Below, piece by piece: positions 27,355-36,410 of a DNA stretch of 38,075 bases. Every line of letters begins with the position of its first letter. The stretch's first letter is position 1. The position numbers were made by a program, and so were the translations under genes. The stretch lies in NCBI GenBank assembly GCA_017542915.1, contig JAFXWI010000072.1, positions 1 through 38,075 of the forward strand, given 5' to 3'. The notes beneath the pieces are model-generated. The model saw only the letters and a list, made by a program, of their open reading frames with translations, was not told the DNA's origin and made no database searches. Source of the stretch: Paludibacteraceae bacterium. GTDB lineage: Bacteria; Bacteroidota; Bacteroidia; Bacteroidales; Paludibacteraceae.

Positions 27355-28179
27355 ATGCGAAAGATTTTTTCCTTTTTCGTAGCAGTGATGGCAGTAAGCA
27401 GCCTCTCTGCTAAAAGCATTTACCTGCAAGTGAACGACGATTGGAAGTCCTTCGGGGCTGTGTTCTTTGTTCACTCTTGGGGCGGAGCCGCAGATGCGGA
27501 TGCCAAGTTAGCTCTCGTAGAAGGCGAGGAATATCTGTTCTCAGCAGAAATTCCTGATGACAACAACAACCTCCTTTTTATTCGTGCACAAGGTGACTGC
27601 CAATCCATACCTTGGGATTCCGAAAACCTCTGGACTCAAACCGGAGATCTTGTGATTCCGGAAGGCAAGGACTGTTACTATCTGGTAGGTTGGACGGATG
27701 GCGCATGGCTGACACATGGCGATAGCCCTGCTGTCTCTATCGTGGGCAATTTTGCTGAAGGTGCGTGGGGACCGGAAGCGCACCCGATGACCATTGCAGA
27801 GGATAAAGCAAGCGCCAGCGTGACGTTTGCTCTGGAGGCAGGTACCTATGAGATGAAGGTATGGCTCGAAGGCTTCTATCTCAGCCTTAACGGTGAGGGC
27901 GAAAACCTGTACCAAATCCACCGTGACTGGGATCATGCGGATAATGTTAATATTGTGAATAGTGGTCGCAACTTCGAATTCGTTGCTGACCAAGCCGGTG
28001 ATTACACCTTCACATGGACTTTAGCAAGCCAGAACCTCGTTGTCGCTTTCCCGGAAATTCCTTCGGCGGTGGAGACTATCCAGACGGAAGGCAAGTCCGT
28101 TAAACGTATCGTCAACGGCGAACTGCGTATCCTACGTGACGGCAAGACCTTCAATGCCCTCGGCGCTGAAGTAAAATAA
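27355..28179 (+). CDS. Secreted carbohydrate-binding-like protein with the shared C-terminal tail
   Basis: This is a 274-residue protein with signal peptide about 1-19. Residues 20-115 (SIYLQVNDDW, VFFVHSWGG, EYLFSAEIPDD) resemble CBM26-like starch-binding folds. A second module at about 124-230 (VSIVGNFAEGAWGPEAHPM, YEMKVWLEG) looks like a SusE/F or CBM20-type domain. The last 33 residues end in GKTFNALGAEVK and match the tails of the proteins at 13554-14402 and 28259-34099. Its first module is related to the start of the next, very large protein (shared VH-WGG and DADxxxxVVEGExYL patterns). It probably binds alpha-glucan outside the cell; anchoring by the tail is inferred. Confidence 0.78.
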   Translation: MRKIFSFFVAVMAVSSLSAKSIYLQVNDDWKSFGAVFFVHSWGGAADADAKLALVEGEEYLFSAEIPDDNNNLLFIRAQGDCQSIPWDSENLWTQTGDLVIPEGKDCYYLVGWTDGAWLTHGDSPAVSIVGNFAEGAWGPEAHPMTIAEDKASASVTFALEAGTYEMKVWLEGFYLSLNGEGENLYQIHRDWDHADNVNIVNSGRNFEFVADQAGDYTFTWTLASQNLVVAFPEIPSAVETIQTEGKSVKRIVNGELRILRDGKTFNALGAEVK

Positions 28180-28185
28180 TCTTTT

Positions 28186-28230
28186 AGGGCTTCCGCCCTA
28201 TACCGGCTCTGCGGGATTGGTTTCCCGCAG
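28186..28230 (+). promoter_or_regulatory. Two tandem hairpins between the binding protein and the giant repeat protein
   Basis: AGGGC-TTCC-GCCCT (28186-28199) and CTGCGGGA-TTGGTT-TCCCGCAG (28209-28230) are perfect short hairpins. Neither is followed by a good T-run, and no TAnnTTTG promoter lies between them and the ATG at 28259. They may lower read-through or protect transcript ends rather than stop transcription fully. Confidence 0.55.
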
Positions 28231-28258
28231 GGTTACTAATTTTAAAATCCAATACATC

Positions 28259-31200
28259 ATGAGACATAGTTTTTATAGAATTGGAATCATTTTTGCTCTC
28301 CTCATTACCATGGGAGCCGGACAGATGTGGGCTGGAAATAGACGAATATATTTCGACTATTCATTAGTAACGATGTGGGATGACTATACTAATTTGAGTG
28401 GTGGAGCTGGTTTTGCATGTGTTCACTGTTGGGGAGGTAAGGAAGGAGATGCGGATTATACCATGTCGGTTGTTGAAGGAGAGTCGTACCTCGCGTGTTG
28501 TGATATTGATGAAGGATGGACAAATGTGTGCTTCTACAGAAAAGGAAGTGATGGCTCATGGTGGACAAAGACATTTGACTATAATTCGTTTGGCAGTAAG
28601 AACTATTTCAAAATCAAAAACGAATCGGAGAAAGATGGCGGTATAGATAAGTACAAATGGGATAGTGCTACGCGCTGGGCTCCTGGTGTTTGCATTGATG
28701 GACTGATTGACTTAAATAACCCGCATAATCAAGCATTTGATTTTGATGATAACGATGGTACATACGAGGTTACTTTAAGCGCTCACACAACGTACCAGTT
28801 CTGTATTCGGGATGGCTCAACAAGATACACTTTGGACAATAATGTGTGGTCTGGTACGATTCCCGGATATACCTTAGGAACAACGGGTTATGATATTCGT
28901 TTGGCTACAGCCGGTGCGGGAACCTATAAATTTGAGTATAACAAGAGTACGCATGTAATGAAGGTGACTTATCCAACCGTTAATCACCCCAATATCGATT
29001 ATTGCTATTTATACAAATTCAATGATTGGACGCATCATTATCTACATATTTACGATAGTGAGAGTAGTATTGAAGGAACAACATATCCGGGTACTGAAAT
29101 CGAGAATTATTTTGAAATAGGAGATGATAAATACTATTATTTCGCTCCGGGTGATTATGCGAATTGTCAACCGAATGATAATAATGATAGTCGAAAAGTG
29201 AACCCTGCTGCATCTACGTCTGCGGGTCTTGGTAAATTCCAAAAATACATAACAGATAGTTGGGGCTGGCGTACATTCACCGTCCGTATTCAGTTGAATG
29301 ATCTTACTCCTACAACTCGTGTTGATCCGACCTACATGGATGTGGCATTTAATTCGGATGTTTTATCGGATTTGACGACTGTTCCTACCAAAACACATTA
29401 TGACTTTGGCGGATTTTATACGGGTTATGATGAGGTGAATGAAGAAGTAACAGGCGTACAAGTCATCAATGCAGCTGGTGAGTGGATAGCGTCTGTGGAT
29501 GACTATACCGATGCCAGCAAGCATTGGATCCATGCCGGCATGTCAACTACTCTTTATGCCAAATGGACAGAGCATCCGTATGACATTACATTGGCGGTTG
29601 ATCCGTCATCCTCTCCGGCTGGTGGCTCTATTCAAATAGGTGGAGTTACACAGACGTCTGTTAATGCCTATTATGTAACAGAAACAGCGGAGATTACGGC
29701 TGTGCCGTCTAACGCTGCATGGCGATTCAAAGAATGGCGGTTCTCGAAAACAGGGGAAGATTTTGATGTATATGTAAGTCCCGGTCATGAATACTCATCT
29801 ACCTCTAATCCGATTACTATCAAAGCGGAACACGATGGTACCCTCACTGCTGTTTTCGAACCGAGATTCTATCTGGTTGGCGTCTTGTATAGTACAGGCG
29901 AAGCCGGAGGTGGTATGCCGGGATGGGAATCAGCAAGTGAGTACCGCGCCCCGTTTGAAGTTACCTCCAATTCGCCTTTGACGGCAACATGCACACGGCA
30001 ACTGGATCCGAATACGACATTCAAGTTCCTTGTCCGTAATAGAGATAATGGATTAAGTTACGGCTATGCTACATCGGGTACACATATCGAAGATGGAGAT
30101 GCGTTGTTGATGAATACTGCGGATGGTCATGTCTATCTTGACTCCAAAGGTTACGGGAACTATACGTTCACCATATCGGATGTGACGCTGACGGATGGTG
30201 TCTATTATCCTACCGTTTCTGTCAGTGGTCCGACTTCTTATCAACTGGAGTTGAAACGGGCGTATGTCAAAGTGGATGGAGCTTGGTATAAAGATGTGGA
30301 TGATGCCGGCGGTACAGTATCGGCACAGACAACGGAGAGCGGACACAATTTTACCATAACGAGCGGGCAATATGTGGCGGAAGGTGGAAGTATCACTTAT
30401 ACGGCTACGCCTACTACGCCGGGCTTTACGTTCCGTGGCTGGTACAATAATGATTATGGATACCGCATTAGTACGGAGAATCCCTATACGAGTTCGAATA
30501 TCCGCGCGCTGGAACATTTCGAAGGCAAGTTTACAGAGGATACTATCGATGTTACGATTGCTAATGATGGTCATGGTTATGTGCAAATAAACGGATCGAC
30601 AGTAACAGCCGCAAAAGTAGGTGTGATCACTACACGAGAAATAACCGCTGTACCGCATCCGGGATATATGTTCAGTCACTGGACGGTACCGGATGGTAAG
30701 AACTTTAATGTCTCCAGCACAACCAGTGCCACAACGACCCTTAGCGGTCTCGGTTCCGGTTCAGATGGCACGCTAACGGCTACTTTTGAACCGAGATATG
30801 AATTACGCGGCTCCGATATGAATGGTGTGGATACGTCAGTAGGTATGTCGGGATGGACAACCGGTACACCATTGACCGGTACAACATCCATAGAACCATC
30901 CGGATCGGAGGATATTCCGGTCAATTTGACGTGTACATGTACTCTACATCCAAATAAGGAGTATAAATTCTCCATACATGATCGTACTCCTAATAGAAAT
31001 TATGGACCATCATCTAACTTGTCTCTCCTCAATTCAGGGGACGACATGTTACTCAATACAGAAAATAACAATGTCAAAATTGCTACGGTGGGATATGGTA
31101 CCTATATCTTCAAAATCACCAAGTTGTCCAGAACCAACTACTATCCGACTGTTACGGTAGAGCGCCAAGCTTCGCACACCTTGACGCTCGGCGTGAATAA

Positions 31201-34099
31201 CGACTCTTATGGTAGTGTATCGGCGCAGACGAACGAAGGTGGAGGCGGTGGATTTGCAATTACCAACGGACAATTCTTCGCTACCGGGAGTGACATCACC
31301 TTTACCGCGTCACCGAGTGCCGGCTATTACGTAGAAGGCTGGTATAGTAATGCGGAATGTACTACCGCTTATGATGGCGATGCTTCAGATGTTACTATCG
31401 GATCCAACAATCTGACATTGACGCTCAGTTCGATTAATGGCAACAAAACCGTTTATGCGAAGTTCGCTAAGATATGGTCGGTATATCTAAACTTAGAGCA
31501 TACCTATTGGAGTACATATGCAAAGACGGATGGGGATGATATCTATACCTTTGATATTGATCTTCCGGCTAATACCCAATACACTTTTACCATCAATGAT
31601 AATGGAGCGGGGAGTGTCTATAAAAAAGATAATACTCAAATCTATTACATGACATATGGTAATAGTTCCAATTGGGATGGTTTCGCGACCGATAAGACGA
31701 AAGAGTGCGGTATTAAGACTGCCGGTAAAGGTACGTACACCTTTACTTGGAATGCAACGGACAAGGTGCTGTCAGTGACTTATCCGACATCCTATACCGT
31801 TACCTTCGGTTATGGTACGGGCGGTAGTGCCGTGACGGCTACTGTGGATGAGGTAGCTATCACTTCCGGGCAATATGTTACTTCCGACAAAGCCATCTCC
31901 TTTACCAAAACAGCCGCAACCGGTTATACGTTCAAAGGTTGGTACGATGCGGCAAGTGATGGCACGGCTATATCCTATATGGCAAGCGATGATGTTTATG
32001 ATAAGATTGAAGGTAATATCAGCGTCTATGCGCAATTTACGGCCAATACTTACACTATCGAATACGATGCTAACGATGCACAATATTACGGTGCTGCAAC
32101 CGGCTCGACAACCAGTTCTTCGCACACCTATGATGAGGCGAAGAATTTGACATCCAACGGATTCTCACGTGCCGGTTTTGACTTTGCCGGTTGGAATACA
32201 GCAGCGGATGGAAGCGGCTCTTCCTATACCAATGGTCAGAGCGTAACGAACTTGTCTGCTACGCAAGACGAAACGGTGACTCTTTATGCAAGATGGACAG
32301 CACATGAGTTGACCATTACTTTGGACGATAATGGCGGTAGTGGCGGTTCTCCGGCAAGTCTGACGGCGGTATATGGCAGAACAGCAAAAGCAGATGGCGG
32401 AGGTATGTTTGATGGTATCACCGATCCTACCAGAACCGGTTATACCTTCGGTGGATGGTGGACCAATACCGATGGTACCGGTACGGAAATCATTACTTCT
32501 GCTCATTTTTATCATTGGACAACGGACTATGTGGATAAAGATGGTAAGTGGAAGTATGACGGAAATGTGACTGCATATGCTAAGTGGACACCGGTAGCTT
32601 TAACCTTCACAGGTGCTACTGATTCGGATTGGGGCACCGCTTCCAACTGGTCACCGGAGTGCGTGCCGACATTGGGTCACGATGTCACTATTCAAGCTCC
32701 GGTACTGGTTGCTGCGGATCACGCAACCGCAAAGAGTATCGTTCTGGATCAAAACAGCCACACCGGTAAACTGACCATTCAGGCCAACAAGGGTCTGGAG
32801 GTAGCAGGTACGATCACGCGTACGACCGACGGTTCGAACCGCTTGGCAACCCGTCTGGAAGATCTCATCTTGGAGTCCTCGTCCGCAGGAAACGCATCGT
32901 TGATATTCAATAACAGCAATGCTTGTCAGGCTACTGTAATGATGTATTCGAAAGCCACTATTGTTGGCAACACGTGGAACTGGCAGTATGTCGGTACACC
33001 GTTCACAGGATCGATACCTCTGTATAACTATTATGGCAGCTGGATGTACAAGTGGAACAACGGCAGCTGGGAGGTTGTACATGGAGGTGATGAGCTGACT
33101 CCGTTCGCAGGCTACTGCCTCACACAGAACAGCGCTACGACCCACGTCATGGGCGGTACATTAGTTCCTACGACGAGCAAGTCCGTGACGATGGCAGCAA
33201 GCACCGATATGGTTCTGGCTAACTCGTGGACCGCACCGATAAGCATCGCTTCGTTTGACATAGAAGGCAGTGATGCTACCTTCACTTCGACACCGGCAAC
33301 CGTTTATCTGTTCAACACCGGTATGGCAGAGGATGGCTCGGAAGAAGGAACAGAAGCCGGTACGTATATTTCTGTGCCAATCAACTCGGCTACGTACACC
33401 GGCAATGGTCTGATTGCTCCGATGCAAGGTTTCTTCGTAACAACGAACGGTGTTGGCGGTACGTCTGGTTCTATCACTTTGAACTACAACGACCTCGTTC
33501 GTCCGGCGGGTAACCATACTGACATTGTAGCCGGTCCGATGAAGATGCGCAAGCAGGAAGAGACGAAACCGGATGTAATGAAGATCCGTGCGAACGGTGC
33601 ACTGTACAACGACCGCGTAGTCATCCTGGCGCGTGAGGACTTCTCGGATGGTTTCGACAACGGTTGGGACGGAGAGAAGATGAGCTTCGGCGAAGTAGCT
33701 CCATCGGTATATGTCATCAATGAGCAAGGCGGTTATGATGCCGTAAGCGCTATCCCGAGTTTCGAGGGAACGGTAGTCGGTTTCCGCGCAGGTGCTAATA
33801 ACAGCTGCACGATGAGTTTCGAATACGATGGCGACGAGACGCTGTACCTCAATGACCTCCAAGCACAGATGTCCACGCTCATAAGCGAGGAGAACAACTA
33901 TACGTTCACCACCTCAGCCGGCGACAGCGAAGTACGCTTCATCATCAGCGCGACACCAATCCAGAAAGTGCCGACAGGCATTGAGCATTCAGTTGTCAGT
34001 GGTCAGCCGTCAGAGGTACGCAAGCTCATCATCAACGACCATGTTTACATTATCCGTAGTGGACGGATGTACGGCGTGGATGGACAGATGATTAAATGA
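28259..34099 (+). CDS. Giant secreted mosaic protein with InlB/Listeria-Bacteroides-type repeats, binding-like modules and shared C-terminal tail
   Basis: This protein has 1,946 residues from ATG 28259 (a TTG 42 bp upstream lies in a hairpin and is unlikely). Signal peptide about 1-25 (GQMWA). The N-terminal module (27-135) is related to the protein at 27355. Next come binding-like modules alternating with Listeria-Bacteroides/InlB B-type repeats (GYTFKGWYD, AGFDFAGWNTAADGSG, GYTFGGWWTNTDGTG, TLYAKWT, VTAYAKWT) to about residue 1445. Two copies of an EPRF/EPRYxLxG module with a MPGW/MSGW motif lie inside this part. A C-terminal region of about 500 residues looks like beta-helix or sandwich folds and ends in the 33-residue tail (VYIIRSG, MYGVDGQMIK). 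By eye the N-terminal two-thirds is more AT-rich than the C-terminal third. It is probably a surface or released adhesin or glycan-binding scaffold; no catalytic domain was recognised. Confidence 0.82.
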   Translation: MRHSFYRIGIIFALLITMGAGQMWAGNRRIYFDYSLVTMWDDYTNLSGGAGFACVHCWGGKEGDADYTMSVVEGESYLACCDIDEGWTNVCFYRKGSDGSWWTKTFDYNSFGSKNYFKIKNESEKDGGIDKYKWDSATRWAPGVCIDGLIDLNNPHNQAFDFDDNDGTYEVTLSAHTTYQFCIRDGSTRYTLDNNVWSGTIPGYTLGTTGYDIRLATAGAGTYKFEYNKSTHVMKVTYPTVNHPNIDYCYLYKFNDWTHHYLHIYDSESSIEGTTYPGTEIENYFEIGDDKYYYFAPGDYANCQPNDNNDSRKVNPAASTSAGLGKFQKYITDSWGWRTFTVRIQLNDLTPTTRVDPTYMDVAFNSDVLSDLTTVPTKTHYDFGGFYTGYDEVNEEVTGVQVINAAGEWIASVDDYTDASKHWIHAGMSTTLYAKWTEHPYDITLAVDPSSSPAGGSIQIGGVTQTSVNAYYVTETAEITAVPSNAAWRFKEWRFSKTGEDFDVYVSPGHEYSSTSNPITIKAEHDGTLTAVFEPRFYLVGVLYSTGEAGGGMPGWESASEYRAPFEVTSNSPLTATCTRQLDPNTTFKFLVRNRDNGLSYGYATSGTHIEDGDALLMNTADGHVYLDSKGYGNYTFTISDVTLTDGVYYPTVSVSGPTSYQLELKRAYVKVDGAWYKDVDDAGGTVSAQTTESGHNFTITSGQYVAEGGSITYTATPTTPGFTFRGWYNNDYGYRISTENPYTSSNIRALEHFEGKFTEDTIDVTIANDGHGYVQINGSTVTAAKVGVITTREITAVPHPGYMFSHWTVPDGKNFNVSSTTSATTTLSGLGSGSDGTLTATFEPRYELRGSDMNGVDTSVGMSGWTTGTPLTGTTSIEPSGSEDIPVNLTCTCTLHPNKEYKFSIHDRTPNRNYGPSSNLSLLNSGDDMLLNTENNNVKIATVGYGTYIFKITKLSRTNYYPTVTVERQASHTLTLGVNNDSYGSVSAQTNEGGGGGFAITNGQFFATGSDITFTASPSAGYYVEGWYSNAECTTAYDGDASDVTIGSNNLTLTLSSINGNKTVYAKFAKIWSVYLNLEHTYWSTYAKTDGDDIYTFDIDLPANTQYTFTINDNGAGSVYKKDNTQIYYMTYGNSSNWDGFATDKTKECGIKTAGKGTYTFTWNATDKVLSVTYPTSYTVTFGYGTGGSAVTATVDEVAITSGQYVTSDKAISFTKTAATGYTFKGWYDAASDGTAISYMASDDVYDKIEGNISVYAQFTANTYTIEYDANDAQYYGAATGSTTSSSHTYDEAKNLTSNGFSRAGFDFAGWNTAADGSGSSYTNGQSVTNLSATQDETVTLYARWTAHELTITLDDNGGSGGSPASLTAVYGRTAKADGGGMFDGITDPTRTGYTFGGWWTNTDGTGTEIITSAHFYHWTTDYVDKDGKWKYDGNVTAYAKWTPVALTFTGATDSDWGTASNWSPECVPTLGHDVTIQAPVLVAADHATAKSIVLDQNSHTGKLTIQANKGLEVAGTITRTTDGSNRLATRLEDLILESSSAGNASLIFNNSNACQATVMMYSKATIVGNTWNWQYVGTPFTGSIPLYNYYGSWMYKWNNGSWEVVHGGDELTPFAGYCLTQNSATTHVMGGTLVPTTSKSVTMAASTDMVLANSWTAPISIASFDIEGSDATFTSTPATVYLFNTGMAEDGSEEGTEAGTYISVPINSATYTGNGLIAPMQGFFVTTNGVGGTSGSITLNYNDLVRPAGNHTDIVAGPMKMRKQEETKPDVMKIRANGALYNDRVVILAREDFSDGFDNGWDGEKMSFGEVAPSVYVINEQGGYDAVSAIPSFEGTVVGFRAGANNSCTMSFEYDGDETLYLNDLQAQMSTLISEENNYTFTTSAGDSEVRFIISATPIQKVPTGIEHSVVSGQPSEVRKLIINDHVYIIRSGRMYGVDGQMIK

Positions 34100-34125
34100 T
34101 TGTTTAACGAATTTTAGAATGTCAA

Positions 34126-34572
34126 ATGAAAGAAAGGAAAACAGTCATGAAAGCAATAAAAGATATAAAGGTTACGGGTTGCAGGTTATCGGTAGTAGTA
34201 CTCTTGGCAGTACTGCCGATCGTAGCAAACGCCGTTGAATATAAGAATATGTATCGTCCGACCGGTTATGACCGGCAGCGGACAACAATGCTGGCGGAGA
34301 CACCGACCGCGGTCTTCCAATCGACCAGTACCTTAGCAGGATCGGGTAGTGCCTACAGCGCTACACCGATCCTGGCTGAGGACGGAACGGCAACGTATGA
34401 AGGTGCCGGAGGTCCCAGAAGGGCACCGAGTACACCGGGTACGCCTTCTACGCCGGGACAAGGAAGTCAGGAAAACCAGTTCCCCCTCGGTGATGCCTTC
34501 ATCCCGCTTCTTCTCTTCGCTTTGGCATACGGCGCGTGGATACTCACCCGCCGCAAAAAAATAGATTACTGA
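34126..34572 (+). CDS. Small exported protein with Pro/Gly linker and C-terminal membrane anchor
   Basis: This 148-residue protein has a signal peptide (cut near ANA-VEY at about 36); ATG 34147 is an equally good start and has an AAGGAAAAC stretch just upstream. The mature part is low-complexity (Ser/Thr/Ala-rich, then a GGPRRAPSTPGTPSTPG linker) and ends with PLGDAFIPLLLFALAYGAWI, a single membrane helix, and RRKK. The ending (short polar motif, helix, basic residues) has the layout of sorting-type anchors, although the motif is not one I can name. It lies 26 bp after the giant protein, so the two may act together. No family is assigned. Confidence 0.68.
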   Translation: MKERKTVMKAIKDIKVTGCRLSVVVLLAVLPIVANAVEYKNMYRPTGYDRQRTTMLAETPTAVFQSTSTLAGSGSAYSATPILAEDGTATYEGAGGPRRAPSTPGTPSTPGQGSQENQFPLGDAFIPLLLFALAYGAWILTRRKKIDY

Positions 34573-34586
34573 AAACTGATTACGGA

Positions 34587-35843
34587 ATGATGAATACGAA
34601 AAAAATTGATTCCTTGCGAATCATTACCATCATCGCGATGATGTTCTTATACGCGATGATAGCCTTCGTTACTAACCTGGCTGCTCCGGTCGGTAAGATC
34701 TGGGGAGCCTCGTTTGATGACCCTGCGCAAGCAGAAAGAATGGGTATGTTGGGAAATCTTTTCAATTTCCTGGCTTATCTCATCATTGGTATCCCGGCCG
34801 GTAATTTCCTGGCTAAGTACGGCTACAAGAAGACAGCTCTAACGGCGATCTTCTTAGGCTTCGTAGGTATCTGCATCCAGTGGGCAAGCGGTATGTTCGA
34901 TAGCTTCTATATCTATCTGACCGGCGCACTCATCTGCGGCTTCTGCGTCTGTATGCTCAATACCGTCACCAATCCGATGCTCAACCTGCTCGGAGGAGGC
35001 GGAAAGAGAGGAAACCAACTCAATATGATTGGCGGCACACTCAACTCCCTTTCCGGCGCCTTGACGCCTATGCTCGTAGGTGCTATCATTGGCGAAAGCC
35101 TTGCCGGCAAAGAGATTGACGATGTCAATATCGTGCTCTATATCGCCATGATGGTCTTTGCACTCATCTATCTCATCATTCGTCTTACGCCTATCGCTGA
35201 ACCGGCCGGCGCCGGCCAGCAAGTGACGTACGAGCGTAGTCCGTGGGCCTTTCGTCATCTGACATTAGGTGTGATCGCTATCTTCTTCTATGTCGGTGTA
35301 GAGGTTGGTATTCCTGCGACGCTCATCTCTTATCTGATGCCGAAAGTAGGTTTCGCGGCTGCCGGACTCATTGCCGGTCGTTACTGGATTCTGATGCTGG
35401 TCGGCCGATTCATCGGTTCCGCTATCGGCGGTAAGGTAAGCAGCCGTACTATGGTGCTCTGTGTGGCTTCCGTCGCTATTGCACTGATGGTCGCAGCGAT
35501 GCTGATTGGAGATAGCATCATGGCTAAAACAATTATCAAAGGCGAAGTGATGGCGGTTCCTCTTGCTTCTACCTTACTCGTCCTCTGCGGCCTCTGCACC
35601 TCCGTCATGTGGGGATGTATCTTCAATATGGCTACGGAAGGACTGGGTAAATATACAGCGAAAGCATCCGGTATCTTCATGATGATGGTCGTAGGCGGGG
35701 GTGTGTTGCCGTACCTGCAGAGCGTCGTAGCAGCCCATAACTGCCTCATCAGTTATATTGTTCCTGTCATAGGAGTAGCCTATATCTTATCCTACGCTTT
35801 GTGGGGTAGTCGAAATATTAATCCGGATATTAAGAAGGATTAA
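34587..35843 (+). CDS. FHS-family (MFS) sugar transporter of the dextran region
   Basis: This 418-residue inner-membrane transporter has about 12 hydrophobic helices, the IPAGNFLAKYGYKKT loop at 69-83 and other features of the glucose-galactose/fucose:H+ symporter group. The start at 34587 (or ATG 34590) is preferred; an upstream in-frame ATG at 34536 would overlap the previous gene and add a charged extension. Set after dextran-degrading genes, it likely brings in glucose or isomalto-oligosaccharide. No glucokinase is present in the window. It is only moderately similar to the fructose-type transporter at 3616. A terminator follows. Confidence 0.85.
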   Translation: MMNTKKIDSLRIITIIAMMFLYAMIAFVTNLAAPVGKIWGASFDDPAQAERMGMLGNLFNFLAYLIIGIPAGNFLAKYGYKKTALTAIFLGFVGICIQWASGMFDSFYIYLTGALICGFCVCMLNTVTNPMLNLLGGGGKRGNQLNMIGGTLNSLSGALTPMLVGAIIGESLAGKEIDDVNIVLYIAMMVFALIYLIIRLTPIAEPAGAGQQVTYERSPWAFRHLTLGVIAIFFYVGVEVGIPATLISYLMPKVGFAAAGLIAGRYWILMLVGRFIGSAIGGKVSSRTMVLCVASVAIALMVAAMLIGDSIMAKTIIKGEVMAVPLASTLLVLCGLCTSVMWGCIFNMATEGLGKYTAKASGIFMMMVVGGGVLPYLQSVVAAHNCLISYIVPVIGVAYILSYALWGSRNINPDIKKD

Positions 35844-35875
35844 TTCTTGTTTTTCATAATATTTTGTATCTTTTG

Positions 35876-35908
35876 TCCCCGCCTCACGTGAGTGTCGCGG
35901 GGATTTTT
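35876..35908 (+). terminator. Terminator after the second transporter
   Basis: TCCCCGC (35876-35882) pairs with GCGGGGA (35897-35903), followed by five T. The loop contains the palindrome CTCACGTGAG (35883-35892). It lies 32 bp after the stop at 35843 and closes the dextran region. Confidence 0.88.
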
Positions 35909-35911
35909 CGT

Positions 35912-35972
35912 AAGTATGCCGGAGGCACACTCTTGGACACGTCGTCCCGAGCATTCCTCCTCCGGTGTACTT
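35912..35972 (+). promoter_or_regulatory. Long hairpin covering the start of the next small gene
   Basis: AAGTATGCCGGAGG (35912-35925) can pair with CCTCCGGTGTACTT (35959-35972) over 14 bp with two G-T wobbles. The right arm ends one base before the ATG at 35974. An RNA folding here would hide the start region, so it may control translation of the 35974 gene. Confidence 0.5.
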
Positions 35973-35973
35973 T

Positions 35974-36381
35974 ATGAATAATTATCAGTTCTTAGTATCA
36001 GAGCGCGAGCAGGGTAGGTTCGATGAATACATGCATCGCGGATTGATCAGTTCCAATCTTTTTATGTGGATGGAGGTTTATGATTATCATCTTCTCCATC
36101 CCAAAGTAAGTACATGGTTTGTAGCCAATACATTTGGTATAGACCAAAAACATGTGCGCAATATTTATGCCTACATGGAGAGCGGTGAAAAATTGCGAGG
36201 ACTTTTTTGTCCTCGGTCATGTCATCAAAAAACTCTACCTTTGCACCGCCTTTCGAAAGATAGGCGTAGCAGATTGTTTTCTCGCAAAAGAAAAAAGAAG
36301 CAAAAAAGAAAATTAAAAAATGTTAAAAGGGTGTTACGTACTGCGCGTACACGTAGCACCATATGTAACACCTTTTTGTAA
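35974..36381 (+). CDS. Small putative helix-turn-helix protein with an odd basic C-terminal extension
   Basis: The frame from ATG 35974 gives 135 residues. The first 72 (MNNYQFLVSEREQGRFDEYM, GLISSNLFMWMEVYDYHLLH, VSTWFVANTFGIDQKHVRNIYAYM) resemble short Bacteroidales proteins with a helix-turn-helix near the end; such proteins normally stop about here. The remaining residues are very basic (SRKRKKKQKRKLKNVKR) and are encoded by a hairpin (36196-36215), a promoter module (36215-36262) and part of a 13-bp tandem repeat. The extension may therefore be an accident of a lost stop codon rather than a designed domain. The function is unknown; DNA binding is a guess. Confidence 0.6.
   Translation: MNNYQFLVSEREQGRFDEYMHRGLISSNLFMWMEVYDYHLLHPKVSTWFVANTFGIDQKHVRNIYAYMESGEKLRGLFCPRSCHQKTLPLHRLSKDRRSRLFSRKRKKKQKRKLKNVKRVLRTARTRSTICNTFL
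36215..36262 (+). promoter_or_regulatory. Promoter-leader module, copy 1
   Basis: GGTCATGTC, an A-run, then TACCTTTGCAC (-7 box 36236-36243) and CTTTCGAAAGATAGG match, nearly base for base, a second copy at 37529-37579. The first copy has CTCG in place of the TTTG -33 element, so it may be weaker. The likely transcript starts near 36250 and has a leader of about 160 nt before the gene at 36411. Confidence 0.65.
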
Positions 36382-36398
36382 CACCTTTTTGTAACACC
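36330..36398 (+). repeat. 13-bp tandem repeats able to pair with one upstream arm
   Basis: GTAACACCTTTTT is repeated at 36365-36377 and 36378-36390, with a partial third copy GTAACACC at 36391-36398. GGTGTTAC at 36330-36337 is complementary to the GTAACACC core of all three, so three alternative hairpins are possible. A 24-codon reading frame (36320-36394, MLKGCYVLRV and on) runs through the array. It lies in the leader of the gene at 36411. Confidence 0.65.
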
Positions 36399-36410
36399 AA
36401 TAAAAAAATT

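Noticed and set aside
36196..36215. CGAGGAC-T6-GTCCTCG hairpin as a terminator
   Set aside because: The T-run is in the loop and none follows the stem, so it does not fit a rho-independent terminator.
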